Positions 45,955-57,433 of a stretch of 64,000 nucleotides of DNA are shown in pieces. Source of the DNA: Podocnemis expansa (taxonomy: Eukaryota; Chordata; Testudines; Podocnemididae); the NCBI GenBank assembly GCA_007922195.1, contig ML682005.1, forward strand, positions 23,977,151 to 24,041,150, read 5' to 3'. Each line of letters begins with the position of its first letter. The stretch's first letter is position 1. The translations under genes and the position numbers were made by a program. Under the pieces are notes generated by a model. The model did not search any database. It saw nothing but the letters and a program-made list of their open reading frames with translations, and was not told the origin of the DNA.

Positions 45955-46354
45955 TTACTGATTTGTCTCAGCAATCCTTTTTCTCTCTTCAGTACTAAGA
46001 GAGGATCCTTCAAAATCAAGTGGCAGTGTGACTCTCTCATTAGTCACAATTGATGAAACCTGGATTGGCACAGGTTTTACCCACTCAACTTCTTGCCCCT
46101 TCGCAATGACTGTGTGAGGTCTCAATATGACATCCTTCTTTGTTAAGTTTTTCATTTGTACACCTATTCTCATACAGGAACCAGTCACTAACAAACTGAG
46201 GTAGAACTGCTAACCCACCAGGTCCAATCACAACACCTGGGTCTTCCAGCATTAGACCAGTCCCCAGTTCATTCACATCAAGTTTTATAATTCCTGACAC
46301 TGTTTTGGATGTGTAAGGTGGAATTGTCACTGATTTTCTTCCTCTCAGGACCAC
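45955..46354 (-). pseudogene. Gypsy protease-RT linker region
   Basis: Two overlapping frames (46085-46354 and 45955-46194) carry the spacer between protease and reverse transcriptase, including TIPPYTSKTVSGIIK and GTGLMLEDPGVV. This kind of beta-rich segment is found in many vertebrate gypsy Pol proteins at this place, but I cannot name a domain. The frame change within the overlap marks another frameshift. Confidence 0.6.
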
Positions 46355-46452
46355 TTCAACCCCTTCTTCAGCTTCTTGCTGTAATCTCTGATTGAGTAAA
46401 AACTGACTAAGTTTCAGCCCACTCTTTTGGCAATGAAGTTCTACTCAAGAGT

Positions 46453-46884
46453 TCAGGGCCCCACTTCTTCCAGTCTTCTACAAGACGTTTCAGCACATTT
46501 TGTTCCTATGAGTGCTGATACCTGTTGATTCATACGTTGGTCTGGACAAACCAAGACTAGTACCTCATATTGTCTATTAGTCCCACAGATGAACTTTGGG
46601 AATTGTATCTTCCGGGATATATATCCTAGGTGGGGAACCATTTGTCCTCCAGCCCCTTCTATCTGAAGTATGTTTCCAATGGACTGCAACTTTCAATGAG
46701 ATAAATGCTCATAATAGTAGGTTTCACATATGCAGGTCACTTGGGAACCAGTATCTATTAAGCAGGTACTCCTTACCCCATCAAGGTAAACATAACCATG
46801 ACAAGCAGGTCCCACTAGCTGCCGTACAGCTTCACTGACACCCATTTGGGTAGCATCTGTCTCTTGAGTCCATTGACTAGCCAC
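46453..46884 (-). pseudogene. Gypsy aspartic protease (retropepsin-like)
   Basis: VRSTCLIDTGSQVTCI contains the catalytic D-T-G of retropepsins. The downstream half continues ILQIEGAGGQMVPHLGYI and ends near VLVCPDQRMNQQVSALIGT, where the conserved 'LIG' sits. The two halves are in one frame, split by an in-frame TGA at 46693-46695. The family enzyme cleaves Gag-Pol. Here the gag that would precede it is absent: the LTR remnant begins within about 10 bp upstream. Confidence 0.85.
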
Positions 46885-46893
46885 ATTGAGCCA

Positions 46894-47018
46894 CAGGACA
46901 TGCTGGAAACTTCTGGGTCTAGGCAGCTAAATCTGCCCAGCAACAGTGACCCAGCAAGAGCAACCCAGACTCCAGCAAATCTCTTAGAGACACTCCTCAT
47001 TTAAGCCCATTGGTTACA
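46894..47018 (-). repeat. Remnant of the gypsy 5' LTR
   Basis: About 125 bp matching 42455-42584, from 'acatgctggaaacttctggg' to the terminal GTTACA. Only the outermost part of the LTR remains. It abuts protease sequence directly. Confidence 0.85.
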
Positions 47019-47214
47019 TAAGCACTTTGGCTAGGTAGAGGAGTTGCAATTACTTGTTGTTGGGCCAAATCCTGAGTTCCTTCCTTCCTCAGATTTACTT
47101 ATACCTAACAGACCACCAGTTACTATTATTACTGTGAGTAACAGGGCTTGCAGGGAATGCCTGGATTGATGTGTATTGGGATTGGCCAAATTTACTGATG
47201 CTCCAAGCCACATA

Positions 47215-47600
47215 CAACAATGTCCAGTAGTTTCAGAGCTGGGGCACGTCTGCTGTACTTTAAGGCTTCAGCCCTGTGGGTCTCATCTGCTGGGGCTTCA
47301 ATCCCACTCCTGCTAAAGCCCCACATTGTGGCAGGTGCCTCCTGTGGAGCTGAAGCCCTGAGACCCCACCTTCCTACCGATCTGAAGCCCTGACAGGCAT
47401 GTCCCATAGGACCAAAGTCCTGAGTCCTAGGAGGTGTGCTCTGTGGGGGCTGATGCCCTTATCCCCCGCCCCTTTGCTGGACAGAAGTGTTTAGTTCTAT
47501 CATCCCACAGCAGGGCAGAAGTCCAAAGTTTGCCACCCTGTCTGATAGGCAGAGAATGGGAGTGCATAAGGGGCCCTGTGAGCTTCACTTTCACTCTAAA
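47215..47600. repeat. GC-rich degenerate tandem repeat
   Basis: Units of about 60-70 bp with 'gctgaagccctgag' or 'cttcagccctgtggg' recur about five times. Similar arrays occur in many sauropsid genomes. The frames across it are not coding. Confidence 0.5.
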
Positions 47601-47985
47601 AGAGCTGCAGGCATGTTCTGTGTAAAAGGACAAGTATAACTTTTTCCGGAAAGATCAATCCTAATCATCAACTGGTTGCAGTAATCTTCAGACTACTGAA
47701 GTAGGTAGCAAATGGTGTGTCAGTGTCACAACACTAAGAGGATATCAAAACCCCATGCCTGACACAGGTGTAACAATGTATTTTTTGGGTGGGAGGTAAA
47801 GAACTGATACAGAGACAAGGTTGCAAATACATCAGGTAAGACACAACTGAAAGGGGGATTTGTTTTCACTTTCAAAAAGTTCTTGGGTCTTGTATTGACA
47901 GAAGATACAGCATGTGAAGTATACTCGCCAAATTTTGATTGATTTGAAATGTCTGTTTAGCCTAAGTTCCTCTGAATGCACTGCA
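47601..47985. other. Spacer
   Basis: No gene or repeat recognised. Confidence 0.35.
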
Positions 47986-47993
47986 GTCTAGAA

Positions 47994-48315
47994 CAGCGTT
48001 TCTCAACCTTCAGTGGACTGGGAAACACCTCAAGGTATCAATTACTTTATCTGGAACACCTGATTAAAACATTCTTGAAAAAACAGGTGGTGGGAGATTT
48101 AAAATGCCTCAGTCACAGCAAAGCTCTTAGGTGTGCATCAACATCTGCCACCATATGCCTGGAAGCTTTGCTGTGGCTGAGACATTAAATTGCTCCTTCC
48201 TCCTCCCTACTCAGCCCCCCATCCCCAAACACGGAGGGGTTTGGGTGGGTCATGAACACCTGCACTATGTCTGAGGAGTACTGGTGTTCCACAGAACACT
48301 GCTTGAGAAACATTG
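47994..48315. mobile_element. Non-autonomous hAT element (first of a pair)
   Basis: The ends are CAGCGTTTCTCAACC and, reverse complemented, CAATGTTTCTCAAGC. Flanks are GTCTAGAA (47986-47993) and ATCTAGAA (48316-48323). The interior carries an inverted pair ('gcctcagtcacagcaaagc' and 'gctttgctgtggctgaga'). Confidence 0.85.
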
Positions 48316-48323
48316 ATCTAGAA

Positions 48324-48533
48324 CAGGGGTCTCAAACACGCAGCCCGCAGGCCACGTGCGTCCCCTAAACATGTTTCCTGCAGCCCACAACGACGCTATC
48401 ATTACTGATATTTGCAATATCGTTGTATGATAAGGTTTTAGTGGTGCGGCCCTCGGGCTACCATACCAATCCTCATGTGGCCCTGTGCTAATCCTCATAT
48501 GGCCCTCATGGTGATTTGAGTTTGAGACCCCTT
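48324..48533. mobile_element. Non-autonomous hAT element (second of a pair)
   Basis: The left end is CAGGGGTCTCAAACAC. The reverse complement of the right end is AAGGGGTCTCAAACTC. It lies directly after the shared ATCTAGAA, with GTCTAGAA at 48534-48541 on its other side. The body has 'cagcccgcaggccacgtgcg' and 'tgcggccctcgggc', typical of a vertebrate hAT MITE family. Confidence 0.85.
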
Positions 48534-48541
48534 GTCTAGAA

Positions 48542-51500
48542 CATGGTCCATAGTCCGGCTGGAATTCTCTTACTTGGATGCAGCCAAAGTGCAGCATTCC
48601 TAGAGTTTGTATGCCAGTTCCTCTCCCCTGCACTTGATCCGAAACCCCATTTATTTTCAGATTTGACTGTTGTCTAGGTCCTTTAGATAAAATGCATTGT
48701 AACTGCCAAATTCTGCTATCCAGTGTGGATGCAGGGGGCTTCCACAGGTTATGCTGAAACCTCGTAGGACAAAATACTGAAGGAACTGCCTAACTTGAAT
48801 AGTGCCATTTGAGGTTGGTGAGACTGCTTGTGGTTTGGTGCCTTGCTGAATAGGGGCCTTAAACATTTTCATTTCTAGTAGGTGGTAGCATTCACAGCTA
48901 TCACACGTGTGTGTGTGTGTGTGAGAGAGGGTACACGTGCCTTCATAGAAATTCTACCCTGAACATTATTATATATCCTCTCCATCATTAATGAGGGAAG
49001 GAAAAAAGTGCCTTAAAAATAGTTTTCACTCTAAGCATCACTGCTGTAAATGTTCCACCAGAAGGTAAATAACAATTAGTATTATGTGTTCCTAAACTCT
49101 TTGAGCACATCCTTGATGATACTTGTATTAAATAATAATAAACAATACACATGTGATAGTCAAGGATCTAGAATGCAGAAGTGTTGCTGCTAAGATCTGT
49201 AATTTATTGCTGAGATTTCTTGCTGGCTTTTTGTCTACATAAGAATCTTTATGTGAATCTAAGCTATTTTGTATATGGTATTAGATCCAATTGAATGAAG
49301 TAAGCAGGTCTTAGAAATCAGAATGGCCATTATGGGTCAAATCCTCAGGCAGACCTTTCATTTGAATCAAGACAGGTTTTGCTTCAGTAAAATTTGAAAA
49401 AGTACAGTTAGATTTGGTCGTACTTGAATAATTCTCATTGCTTTCTAAGAGCTGCCTATGCTAAGCAGATAGACATAGCAAGCAGGACAGAGAGCTTGTT
49501 CATATAAAATGTCATTTTATGGTATATGTGGAAAGTCAGTAGGAAGCACCTAGAAATAAATGGATAAATCACTCCATGGGTTGGTAGCATTCTGCCTGCG
49601 CAGGATACAAGTGGGCAGAATCATAAAATTTAAGGAGCTCTGGGAAGCTTTTGCAGGAGCGGCACCTGTCATGCTTTTGAGTCTGCAGCACGTATTCCAC
49701 TTAGCTCTGACATTTATACCACCCATTAGGACTATAGGAAGGTGCAGAGGGGGCCAGAGACTTAGTCCAATTACCCAGAACCTGCTCAGAGTGTCTAGTA
49801 ACACTAGTGCTGTTAAAACCACCTCTTTGTACTCAGCAGGTGAAATTTACTGTTTGCAAGGAGACATGGCTGGATCAGAGGACACCATAAAGCCTATCTG
49901 ACAATTTGGTTCCACTTAAAAATTATTTTGGTTTATTAGGTTGGTGCCCAGACTTTACACTGACTCTCTGCCAGTATTTTCGCAGAAAATCATCAGCCTT
50001 TTTAAGAGCCTCCATTATGCACGATGCCTTTGAAGCTGTCATGACAGCAAAGGCATGATAATTCAGCTTTTTTTGGTAAGAAATGTCACCTGAGTTTTGT
50101 GAAATGCATCAGTTTCTTGTTGAGAGACTGGAAAACCACAAAGCAACAAGATTTTTGTTTTGTTTTTTTTTTTGACAATCAGTCTTTGATCAAAAACTAC
50201 TTCTTAAAAACTAAGTTAGTGTTCGCAACAACAAATCCAAACAAAATAATTCATTTTCTTACTAGCTCTACAAAGAGTCTAAGAACTGATTTTCTGACTG
50301 ATTTGAGAGAAGTGTTTTGCCTTTGATACTCTAGCAGCTTTTTTTATTGTGGTTTGTTGCCTGACCTGGAGATTCAGTCCCTGTGGAGGCAAATTCCAAC
50401 TCTGCTTTATAAGTGACTGTAGAGATTGGGGAAAAAACCTTGAAATATAAAAATAATAATCACACACACCCTTTTGTGTGCTGCTTTTTTTATAATAAAT
50501 TCTTTTTTTACAATGAAACATTAATTGTAATACTTAAACACTGTACTAAATATTGTAAGTTTAAATAATTTTTTCTACTGTAACCAAACCAATATCGGTG
50601 TCACTTGGTCATCAATATCTGCATCTTTTAAAACTTCTGTTTGCATTATGGGAAAAGTTCATGGAAATTATGGGTCCTAAATATGCTAAATTTTTCTAAA
50701 AATGTTAAAATTTTAAAATGTTCAAAGAATTTTTCAGAAAATTTGACACTCTGGTGCTTTTAATGATTTTTTTAAAAAATAACAATTATGGGCAAAACTG
50801 ATATAAAAAATAACATGGATATTAAAATAATCTCTCAGCATCGTACTGTACAGTGAATTAAATTTTAAAGTGAACCCATGTCCTGTTAGTTGTCCTGATT
50901 CCAATGCATTTACAAAAACAACTAAAGTTACTAAAACATCTGATGTACTTGATTGCTCTAGTTGTCAGTGAAGATCAATCTTCAGCTCAAAATTAAAACA
51001 GGATGACAAAGGTCCATACTTTTGGCATTAAAAAACACTGACCACATTTGGAAGAGGATGCACAGAGGTGCATAGCTCTGGGAGTCCCTGGGGAATTTTG
51101 ACTGATTCAGTCAGCATTCCTCTTGAAATTATGGGGTCCAGGTCTGGGGCGACATTCTGACTCTTAAAATATGCAGTATTCCTCTCCCTCTCCCTCAACA
51201 CTTTCTTGCTCTAGATCTGCTTAATGGCTGTTCAGTGAGGATGATGAGGGGAAGCACAAGGTCACGGAGAAAACATAGGTACTTTCCCTTCTCATAATTA
51301 GACATTTTGCACATTAGAACAAACAAAAACACCTTCTCTAAGTAACTGAGAAGTTACATTGTGATTTTTTTTCAGTAGTTGAGAGCTTTTCCTGTTTTCT
51401 TTTACATTGCAGTATGTGATATACATTTAGCTGAGCCTCTCACTTGTTCATGTTTGCTGGGACAGGAAGGCTTCTAGAAAACACTGTGCTTCTTAGCCTT

Positions 51501-52527
51501 TCTACTATGATTAGTACTGGAGTGAAGTGCATGCTGTCTGGGGTGGCTTGATGGGAAGCAACAGCAATATGGCATTTAGCAGGTGTTGCGTAGTTAGAGT
51601 AGAATCTAATGAGAATCATAGAAACACTTGAAAGCTTTTTAACTCCATACAGGATTTGCAGGAGCTGTTGATAGGAAACAGTAGTGACCCAAGTGACAGT
51701 TAAAGAGATGAAAGGAAGCCCTTCGGATTAAATAAGATTTAGGAAATAAAAGGATTAGAGCTACACAAAAGCTAGATTTAGGGGTTTATTTAACCAGTGC
51801 AGTGTGGCATGATGGGATGTGAGACATCAGAAAAGAGAGGAGAGAGAAAATAAAAAGACAAATGCATGAGATACTAAGGAGGCAAAGAATCAGCACATCA
51901 CCTCCCAAAACCCTTCGCAAATCTTTTTATAATTGAAAATGGCACAGGGAGAGAGGGAAGGAGAGAAGTTTTCATTAGCAATTCTGGCTTCTTCACATGG
52001 TAGCAGAAGTGCTACAATGACAAAAAACCTTCTGTGATGGGACAGTCAGCTTAACTCTTTGCCAGAGTATTAACCTGTTTGATGCCAACTCATAACTGTA
52101 GATTAGGTGTTTGGCTGAAGGTAACATCTTAGATTTATGCAAAAAATATTACTCTTATAGCCATAATTCACTGAGCTTTCAAAGGGGGAAACAGAAGAGC
52201 TATTCTTGTTTTTATAGCTGCCTGGAGAGGACTAATCAAGTCAAGTGAAAGATAAAAAGTAGAAATCAGGATCAACTTCTGCACTCAGATGCATGCGTCA
52301 GTGGGTGGTAGGCATTTTCACTGCAGAGCAGAATTTGGCCTGAGTAGAGATCGCCTCTATCTGTCAAAGCTAGCTGAAAATTGAAAGGCCAGATTATTAG
52401 GTTTAGCAGTGCTCACTTTCTTTGATTTAGGGCTACAACATATACATGTGACTCTCTCCACCATTCTCTACCTCTCTCTGCTTAGATCCTTTTTAATGCA
52501 TTTGGCTAAGATTAATCAATTTTTCAC
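48542..52527. other. Long AT-rich spacer, no gene recognised
   Basis: A (GT)n run of about nine units lies at 48905-48923. T- and A-rich runs occur at about 50160-50175 and elsewhere. Frames of up to 113 codons have no domain signature. Nothing exon-like was convincing over these 4 kb. Confidence 0.35.
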
Positions 52528-52604
52528 TGAGGCCCTGAGCCAAAATCCACTGAAGCCAAGGGAGAGATCTCAGTTGGCTTCAATAGGCTTTGGATTAGGC
52601 CCAT
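52528..52604. repeat. Small palindromic interspersed repeat
   Basis: 'gaggccctgagccaaaatcc' on the left matches the reverse complement of 'ggctttggattaggccc' on the right, around 'cagttggcttcaataggc'. Same family as 7128-7562. Confidence 0.5.
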
Positions 52605-52748
52605 AAAAATGGTTTGGGCTGGTATTTGTGAATGCTCTTGGCATCTTGCGGGTGACACCTGAAGGCTATTTCACCTCCCCTGTCTTAAGACAGCTCTCAT
52701 GTTGCAAGAAACCACAATGACTATAATAAATCTCTTAAATGTGACTTC

Positions 52749-53529
52749 AAACAAACAAACAAGGAGTCCTGTGGCACTTAAACTAACAAATATATTAATT
52801 GCTTGAGCTTTTGTGGGATAAAATCCCGCTTCATCAGGCGCTTTGAAAGTGGGGAAGCTTACAGAATGGGAAGAAATAAATGCAGGGACATGTAAGTCAT
52901 GGGAACTGGCCACACTCTAACAGCAAATCAAAACAGTTGTAAAGATTCAAATGCTAGGGAACAGCATACAGAGGGAAATGAGGTCAAATCACCTGCTGTT
53001 GTAATGAGAGAAAAATCCAACATCCCTATTTAAATTCAGAAGCAATGCAACCTAATTTGCTAACACATTCAATTTCAGTAGCTTCTCTTTGAAGCCTTGA
53101 TTTACTATTTGTCTGTCTGAGCACAGCAATTAGCAAATCATTAATGGAGTGATCACAAAGATTGAAATGCTCATGGACTGGCTTTAGAGTGCTGTGATTT
53201 TTAATGTCAGATTTGTGCCCATTTATTCTTTTCCACAGACTGTCCTGTTTGCCCAACATATAAGGGAGAGGGGCATTTCTGACATGTGAGGGCATAAATC
53301 ACATTGGCAGATGAGCAGGTGAATGAGCCTTTGATGGAGTAGCTGGTTTTATTAGGTCCTGTAATAGTGTTTTTTTGAGCGGATGTGTGGGCAAAGTTGA
53401 CGGCATGGTTTGTTGCACAGATATATGCCTGCTTTAATGGTTCTGGTGTTAGGTCTGTAGTTGCTGGTAAGTATCTGTTTAAGCCTGGGGGGCTGTCTGT
53501 AAGTGAGACTAACAACGGCTGCCCCTTTG
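52749..53529 (-). mobile_element. Penelope-like element, short decayed copy
   Basis: The minus-strand 3' end ('acaaggagtcctgtggcact', ribozyme-like core degraded to CTGATGAAGC..CAAAAG) is followed by 3' UTR and the endonuclease part. At its truncated 5' edge (53505-53529) lies a plus-oriented scrap of the PLE outer end ('actaacaacggctgccccttt'), again an inverted junction. It is a different insertion from the copy at 24312. Confidence 0.8.
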
Positions 53530-53557
53530 GATAAATGTGATTTAGGATTGAAGGCAA
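53026..53557 (-). pseudogene. PLE GIY-YIG endonuclease remnant
   Basis: Frame 1 (53207-53557) carries the Cys-rich linker and VIYALTCQKCPSPLYVGQTGQSV, the GIY-YIG signature. A frameshift then moves the reading to 53026-53295 with HKSDIKNHSTLKPVHEHFN and the C-terminal ERE-like tail (RLQREATEIE). The catalytic domain is therefore split. No reverse transcriptase remains. Confidence 0.8.
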
Positions 53558-55242
53558 TCTGGAATCTTGTCATGGCAAAAATGCTATATCTCTTTTGTTC
53601 CCAAAAGGTGTTAGCAGTGTTTTCTGGTTTAAAGTTGCAAAAATATCAGGTTTTTATCATTTTGACTGAAAACAGAGGGATGACTATTAATCACCGATTC
53701 TTGTGATTGGAAGGTTTATGAAGCTAACAACCACACGGTCTCCAGGGAAAGCAGTCTAGGCCTCTGTCCCCTTGCCATCTCAGAATATAAGTAGAAAGCA
53801 TTTAACACTGAATAAATATTTGTGTGTAGCATCTATTTATACATTTTACACAAACATTTACAAAATGCTACTAGCTCTGCCTCTCATAATTGGAATATGT
53901 TAATAATCATTAATATTCACACCACTTTGTCATAATGGTTTCTAACATAAAAACTAGGGAGGGGGAAATTGGTTCCTATAGGATTTAAAACTCATGAGTA
54001 TCTTTTACTCGAGGTCAAAAAAAAAAAGTGTCTTAGAAAATGTTTTGTCATTTTTCTCCATTATATTTAATCTTGGTGTGCTTCTGTGCATGCAGTCTTT
54101 ATTAGGACTGGACAAAGTCCTGAAATTTTGTTGTAATGAAGTTGTGTGGTCTATCCAAAACCAGGAAGATGCAGAAATCTCATGAGAATAAAGACCTCTT
54201 CTAAATTCCTGCTTATCTGACCAAAGAATTTTTTAAATAAAGTAACAACTTCTCTACCGCAACTGGACTAAGACTGCAAAAACAGTCATCAGGTTTAAAC
54301 AATTTTTAATTGCTAACAGTGTGAATTGGATTTAACGGACAGCCCTAATAACCTACTGACTTTGTTTCCTATTGCCAGATCTCCTAAAACATCCAGCTGC
54401 TGTGGGCACAGTCTATAGGATTAAATTGAATGGATGAGAGAAAAAGTCAGCCTCAGAGTGTTACCAAATATCTTGTTAGAGCCTGGAATGAGAGAGGTGT
54501 ATGTGGGAGAATGACTGACTGTTTACTAAAATCTAGCAATCACATGTGTTAAAAATGAGTCCATTAAGAAAATGTATGTGGTTTTCTTGCCCTTGGTTTC
54601 CTAATTCTCTGTAAAGTGTTTCAACTCTCAGCTGGTGCCTGTGGTTTAAGCCTAGCAAACTCTGCAGTCTCAGCTACATGCATTTTGACATGCAGCTTGG
54701 AAAGAGATGAGGCTGTAAACCTGACTTCACATATCTCGGCTGGTTTTGCTAGCAGAAGTCACATATCAAGGTGATTTCTTCTACCAATTGTTATGGGAAG
54801 CAGTGGGGAAATGGAATGCCAAAATCATGGTTCAGATGTGCTGGTTCTCTGCCATAAGCCATTTAATAACAGGTCTTCTGCAGATAGACTTGCATCCAGA
54901 TAATTAAGATCAGGTCAAGATGTGACAGTCACGAGCTTTGTTTTGTAGATTTTAGTCAGCATTGATGTATAAAGGGGAGGTCACAGAAATACTGCTTTTG
55001 AGATCCTTCTGGAATAGAGCAGCAGACTAAAATAGAAGACCTAGTGCTGGAAAGAGGGAATGGTTGCCTGAAGGGCTTTGGAGATTCACTGTGAATCAGC
55101 ATCCAAATATTTGGTGGCTCTTCCCTTGATAGTAACAGCACTCATGTGATATTAACTATGTAGTTCCCAATGTAATATTTTGCTGCCATTTAATTTAGCT
55201 GTTTTCTTGCATGGGAATAACTTGTAGGCAGGAGCTATGTAC
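53530..55242. other. Spacer
   Basis: No exon, RNA or recognised repeat was seen. Confidence 0.35.
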
Positions 55243-55250
55243 CTGAGAAA

Positions 55251-55998
55251 TGGGGGCTAAAGTAAGCCAGAATGCCCCAGAGTCCACATATTTGAAGGCC
55301 CAGAGTTCTGGGGCCTTGAAAAATAGAAAAATCAGGTAGAATGCATGTTCTGCCCTGACCTGGCCTGGGAGTTGCGGCCAGGCTGGGGGAGTTTTCAAAT
55401 CTCTCACCCTGAGCATGCTCAGATGCACGTTTGGGGGGGAATGGCCTGGCCAGGGACCATGAGAGGTCACTGAGTCCAGTCCTCTGCATTCATGCCAGGA
55501 CCAAGTACCATCTAGCGGGATGCAGGGGACAGCATGTGAGTCTGATCGGGGGTAGGGGGCCAGAGGAGGGAATGTGTGAGGCCAAGATGGGGGTAGAGGA
55601 GCACAGGGGGCAGCATGTGAGGCCAGGTTGAAGGTAGGAGGGCAGAGGGGGCAGTGTGTGAGGCTGCAATGGGGGCAGGGGGCGGAGGGGGCAGTATGTG
55701 AGACCAGGATCTGGGGGTGAGGGCAGTGTGTAAGGCCAGGATCAGGACCAAGGGAGTGATGGAGGTAGAGGTGTAAAGCTGGGATCGAGGTCAGGGAGGT
55801 GTAGGGGGCAGTGTGTGAGGTCAGGATCGGGGCCAGTATTTTTATGGAGCGATAACTGATGCGAATGGTACTGAAAAGTGGTTGCAGATGCCTACCTGGG
55901 CTGGGGCCTGCACATGCATGAAGGGGCCCTGAAAATGTGGGAAGAGGCCCCAAAATTAGGAGGGTTCTGGGGCCTGTCAAATTATACTTCAAGCGCTG
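55251..55998. mobile_element. hAT element with expanded minisatellite
   Basis: The left end is TGGGGGCTAAAGTAAG. The reverse complement of the right end is CAGCGCTTGAAGTATAAT. Flanks CTGAGAAA and CGGAGAAA match 7/8. Ends and 'aggcccagagttctggggcc' text relate it to the element at 12836, in the opposite orientation. The centre (about 55520-55840) is a tandem repeat of about 50-60 bp ('ggggcagtgtgtgaggccag'). The 265-codon antisense frame is a translation of that array (SHTAP/LTHCP repeats), not a gene. Confidence 0.75.
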
Positions 55999-56006
55999 CG
56001 GAGAAA

Positions 56007-56855
56007 CTATTTTATCCAGAAGGACTAAGGCAAGAATTTACTTGTAATAGACACAGCTGAGTAAAGAATTGTCCCACAACTGATAAAGCATTTCTCCAAC
56101 ATCTAGTTGCCTGTATTTTTATAGGACTTCTAATAATGTCTGTAGTAGCATTAGTTGATGATTCCTAATAATATTGCATAGAGTAACATGCTCTTAGCTA
56201 GAACATGAGGACACCACATGTAAACTTAAGAGGTGCAGAGATGGTTTTCCTTCAGACACAGTCTAGGTCCCTTACTTTACTGTAAAATAACCTGTCTTAA
56301 AAACTTCAATCAAATGAAAAAGCCATAAGATTGCTGAGTTACAGATTACAAATAGTTACTGCTTGTCAGCCTTGTTCTTTATGGAGAGGAGGACATAGTC
56401 CAAAAAAAAAAAAAAAGCTGTTGAATTATGTTATACATGTGTCACAGAAAATGCTTTGAGTGAATACTAAAAATAACAATGACATCTTATATTGCTGTCA
56501 ATGCAAATTCTGAAAAATCAAATGGTTTTGAAATATTAATGTGTGCATTATAACAGGTGATGGGAGTGTCACATTCAGAAACCTTCTGGATGATTTGTAC
56601 GCTTTTCTCTTTCTAATTCACCTCTGTGTGATGAAATCCAAAAAAAATTGGCTGAAATTGAAAAATTGGCTGAAATTTTATGCTTGAGCATGATATAGAA
56701 CAGATGGAGAGATAGGACTGTGTATCCATCCACAGCTTTTTAAAATGAACAGTCTTAAGCTTTTTGCCAAGATGATGGCGATCCAGAAGAATTTTTGACA
56801 ATCATCCAGAAGTTCTCTAGAGAAAACATACAGGAGTTTTCCTTAACCAGCCATA
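56007..56855. other. Spacer
   Basis: A short tandem duplication 'ttggctgaaattgaaaaa' lies near 56648-56680. No gene seen. Confidence 0.35.
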
Positions 56856-57143
56856 GCTCTTGTCTACACTCAGGCTGGTTTTTGGTGGCAGTCAACCGGT
56901 ATTTATGGAAGGTACGTGAAATGCCTTGCATAAATGCCAGTGACTTTCTTAGCTGCCAGGACACACCTGGGAAAGCCAAATGCAAATGCCTTGTGGTTTG
57001 GCTTTTCCATACACTTCCTGGCACCCAGAATTTTCAGAGCTGACTTCCGGGAGCGCAGCAGCGAGTTCAGACTCTCTGCTAAGCACTCCTGGAACACCAG
57101 GCTGATGGTGGCGATTTTGCCGCCGTCAGTATAGACATACCCA
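56856..57143. mobile_element. Possible short inverted-repeat DNA element
   Basis: The left end reads GCTCTTGTCTACACTCAGG. The reverse complement of the right end reads GGGTATGTCTATACTGACGG. Flanks are ATA and ACA. The TGTCTAYAC block is shared with the GGCTATG elements, but the interior is GC-richer and lacks their palindromes. It contains a hairpin ('aaagccaaatgcaaatgcc' with 'ggtttggctttt'). A 107-codon antisense frame has no family I recognise. Confidence 0.45.
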
Positions 57144-57433
57144 CAGAAATGATAGCAACAGAGAAGTGCTGTAATATCAGAAAGGTCAGTGGTAAAATAT
57201 ACTAGACCCATTTTAATAGGTTGCAATGTTTATTAAGCACTTTGCTTGGGAAAGTGTCCCTTCAATTTTAGCAGTTATGAGAACAGATAAAAATGTGCAC
57301 ATTTAATATTCAGTATTAAAGAAACACCTGACTTTCACAGTGGTAATGGTTAAAGAAGAAAAATCTCTTAAATTTTCTAGTTCATCCTCTGTAGCCTGAA
57401 GTATATTTTATTTTATAGTATTTTTTTCTAGTG

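Larger units (their letters stand above)
41637..47018 (-). mobile_element. Ty3/gypsy LTR retrotransposon, gag-deleted
   Basis: The outer ends are TGTAAC (41637) and GTTACA (47018). The 4-bp target duplication TAAG lies at 41633-41636 and 47019-47022, so this is one insertion with both borders. Minus-strand order is: remnant of the 5' LTR (~125 bp), then directly protease, linker, reverse transcriptase, RNase H, integrase, polypurine tract and a complete 3' LTR of 948 bp. The primer-binding site, leader, gag and most of the 5' LTR are missing. Domain order PR-RT-RH-INT identifies Ty3/gypsy. Multiple stops and frameshifts make it inactive. Confidence 0.9.

Noticed and set aside
47215..47600. 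Tandem units considered as a CRISPR-like array
   Set aside because: Units drift, there are no constant repeats with unique spacers, and the genome is vertebrate.
55195..55992. 265-codon antisense frame with SHTAP/LTHCP repeats
   Set aside because: It is a translation of a GC-rich minisatellite in a hAT element, without a recognisable domain.
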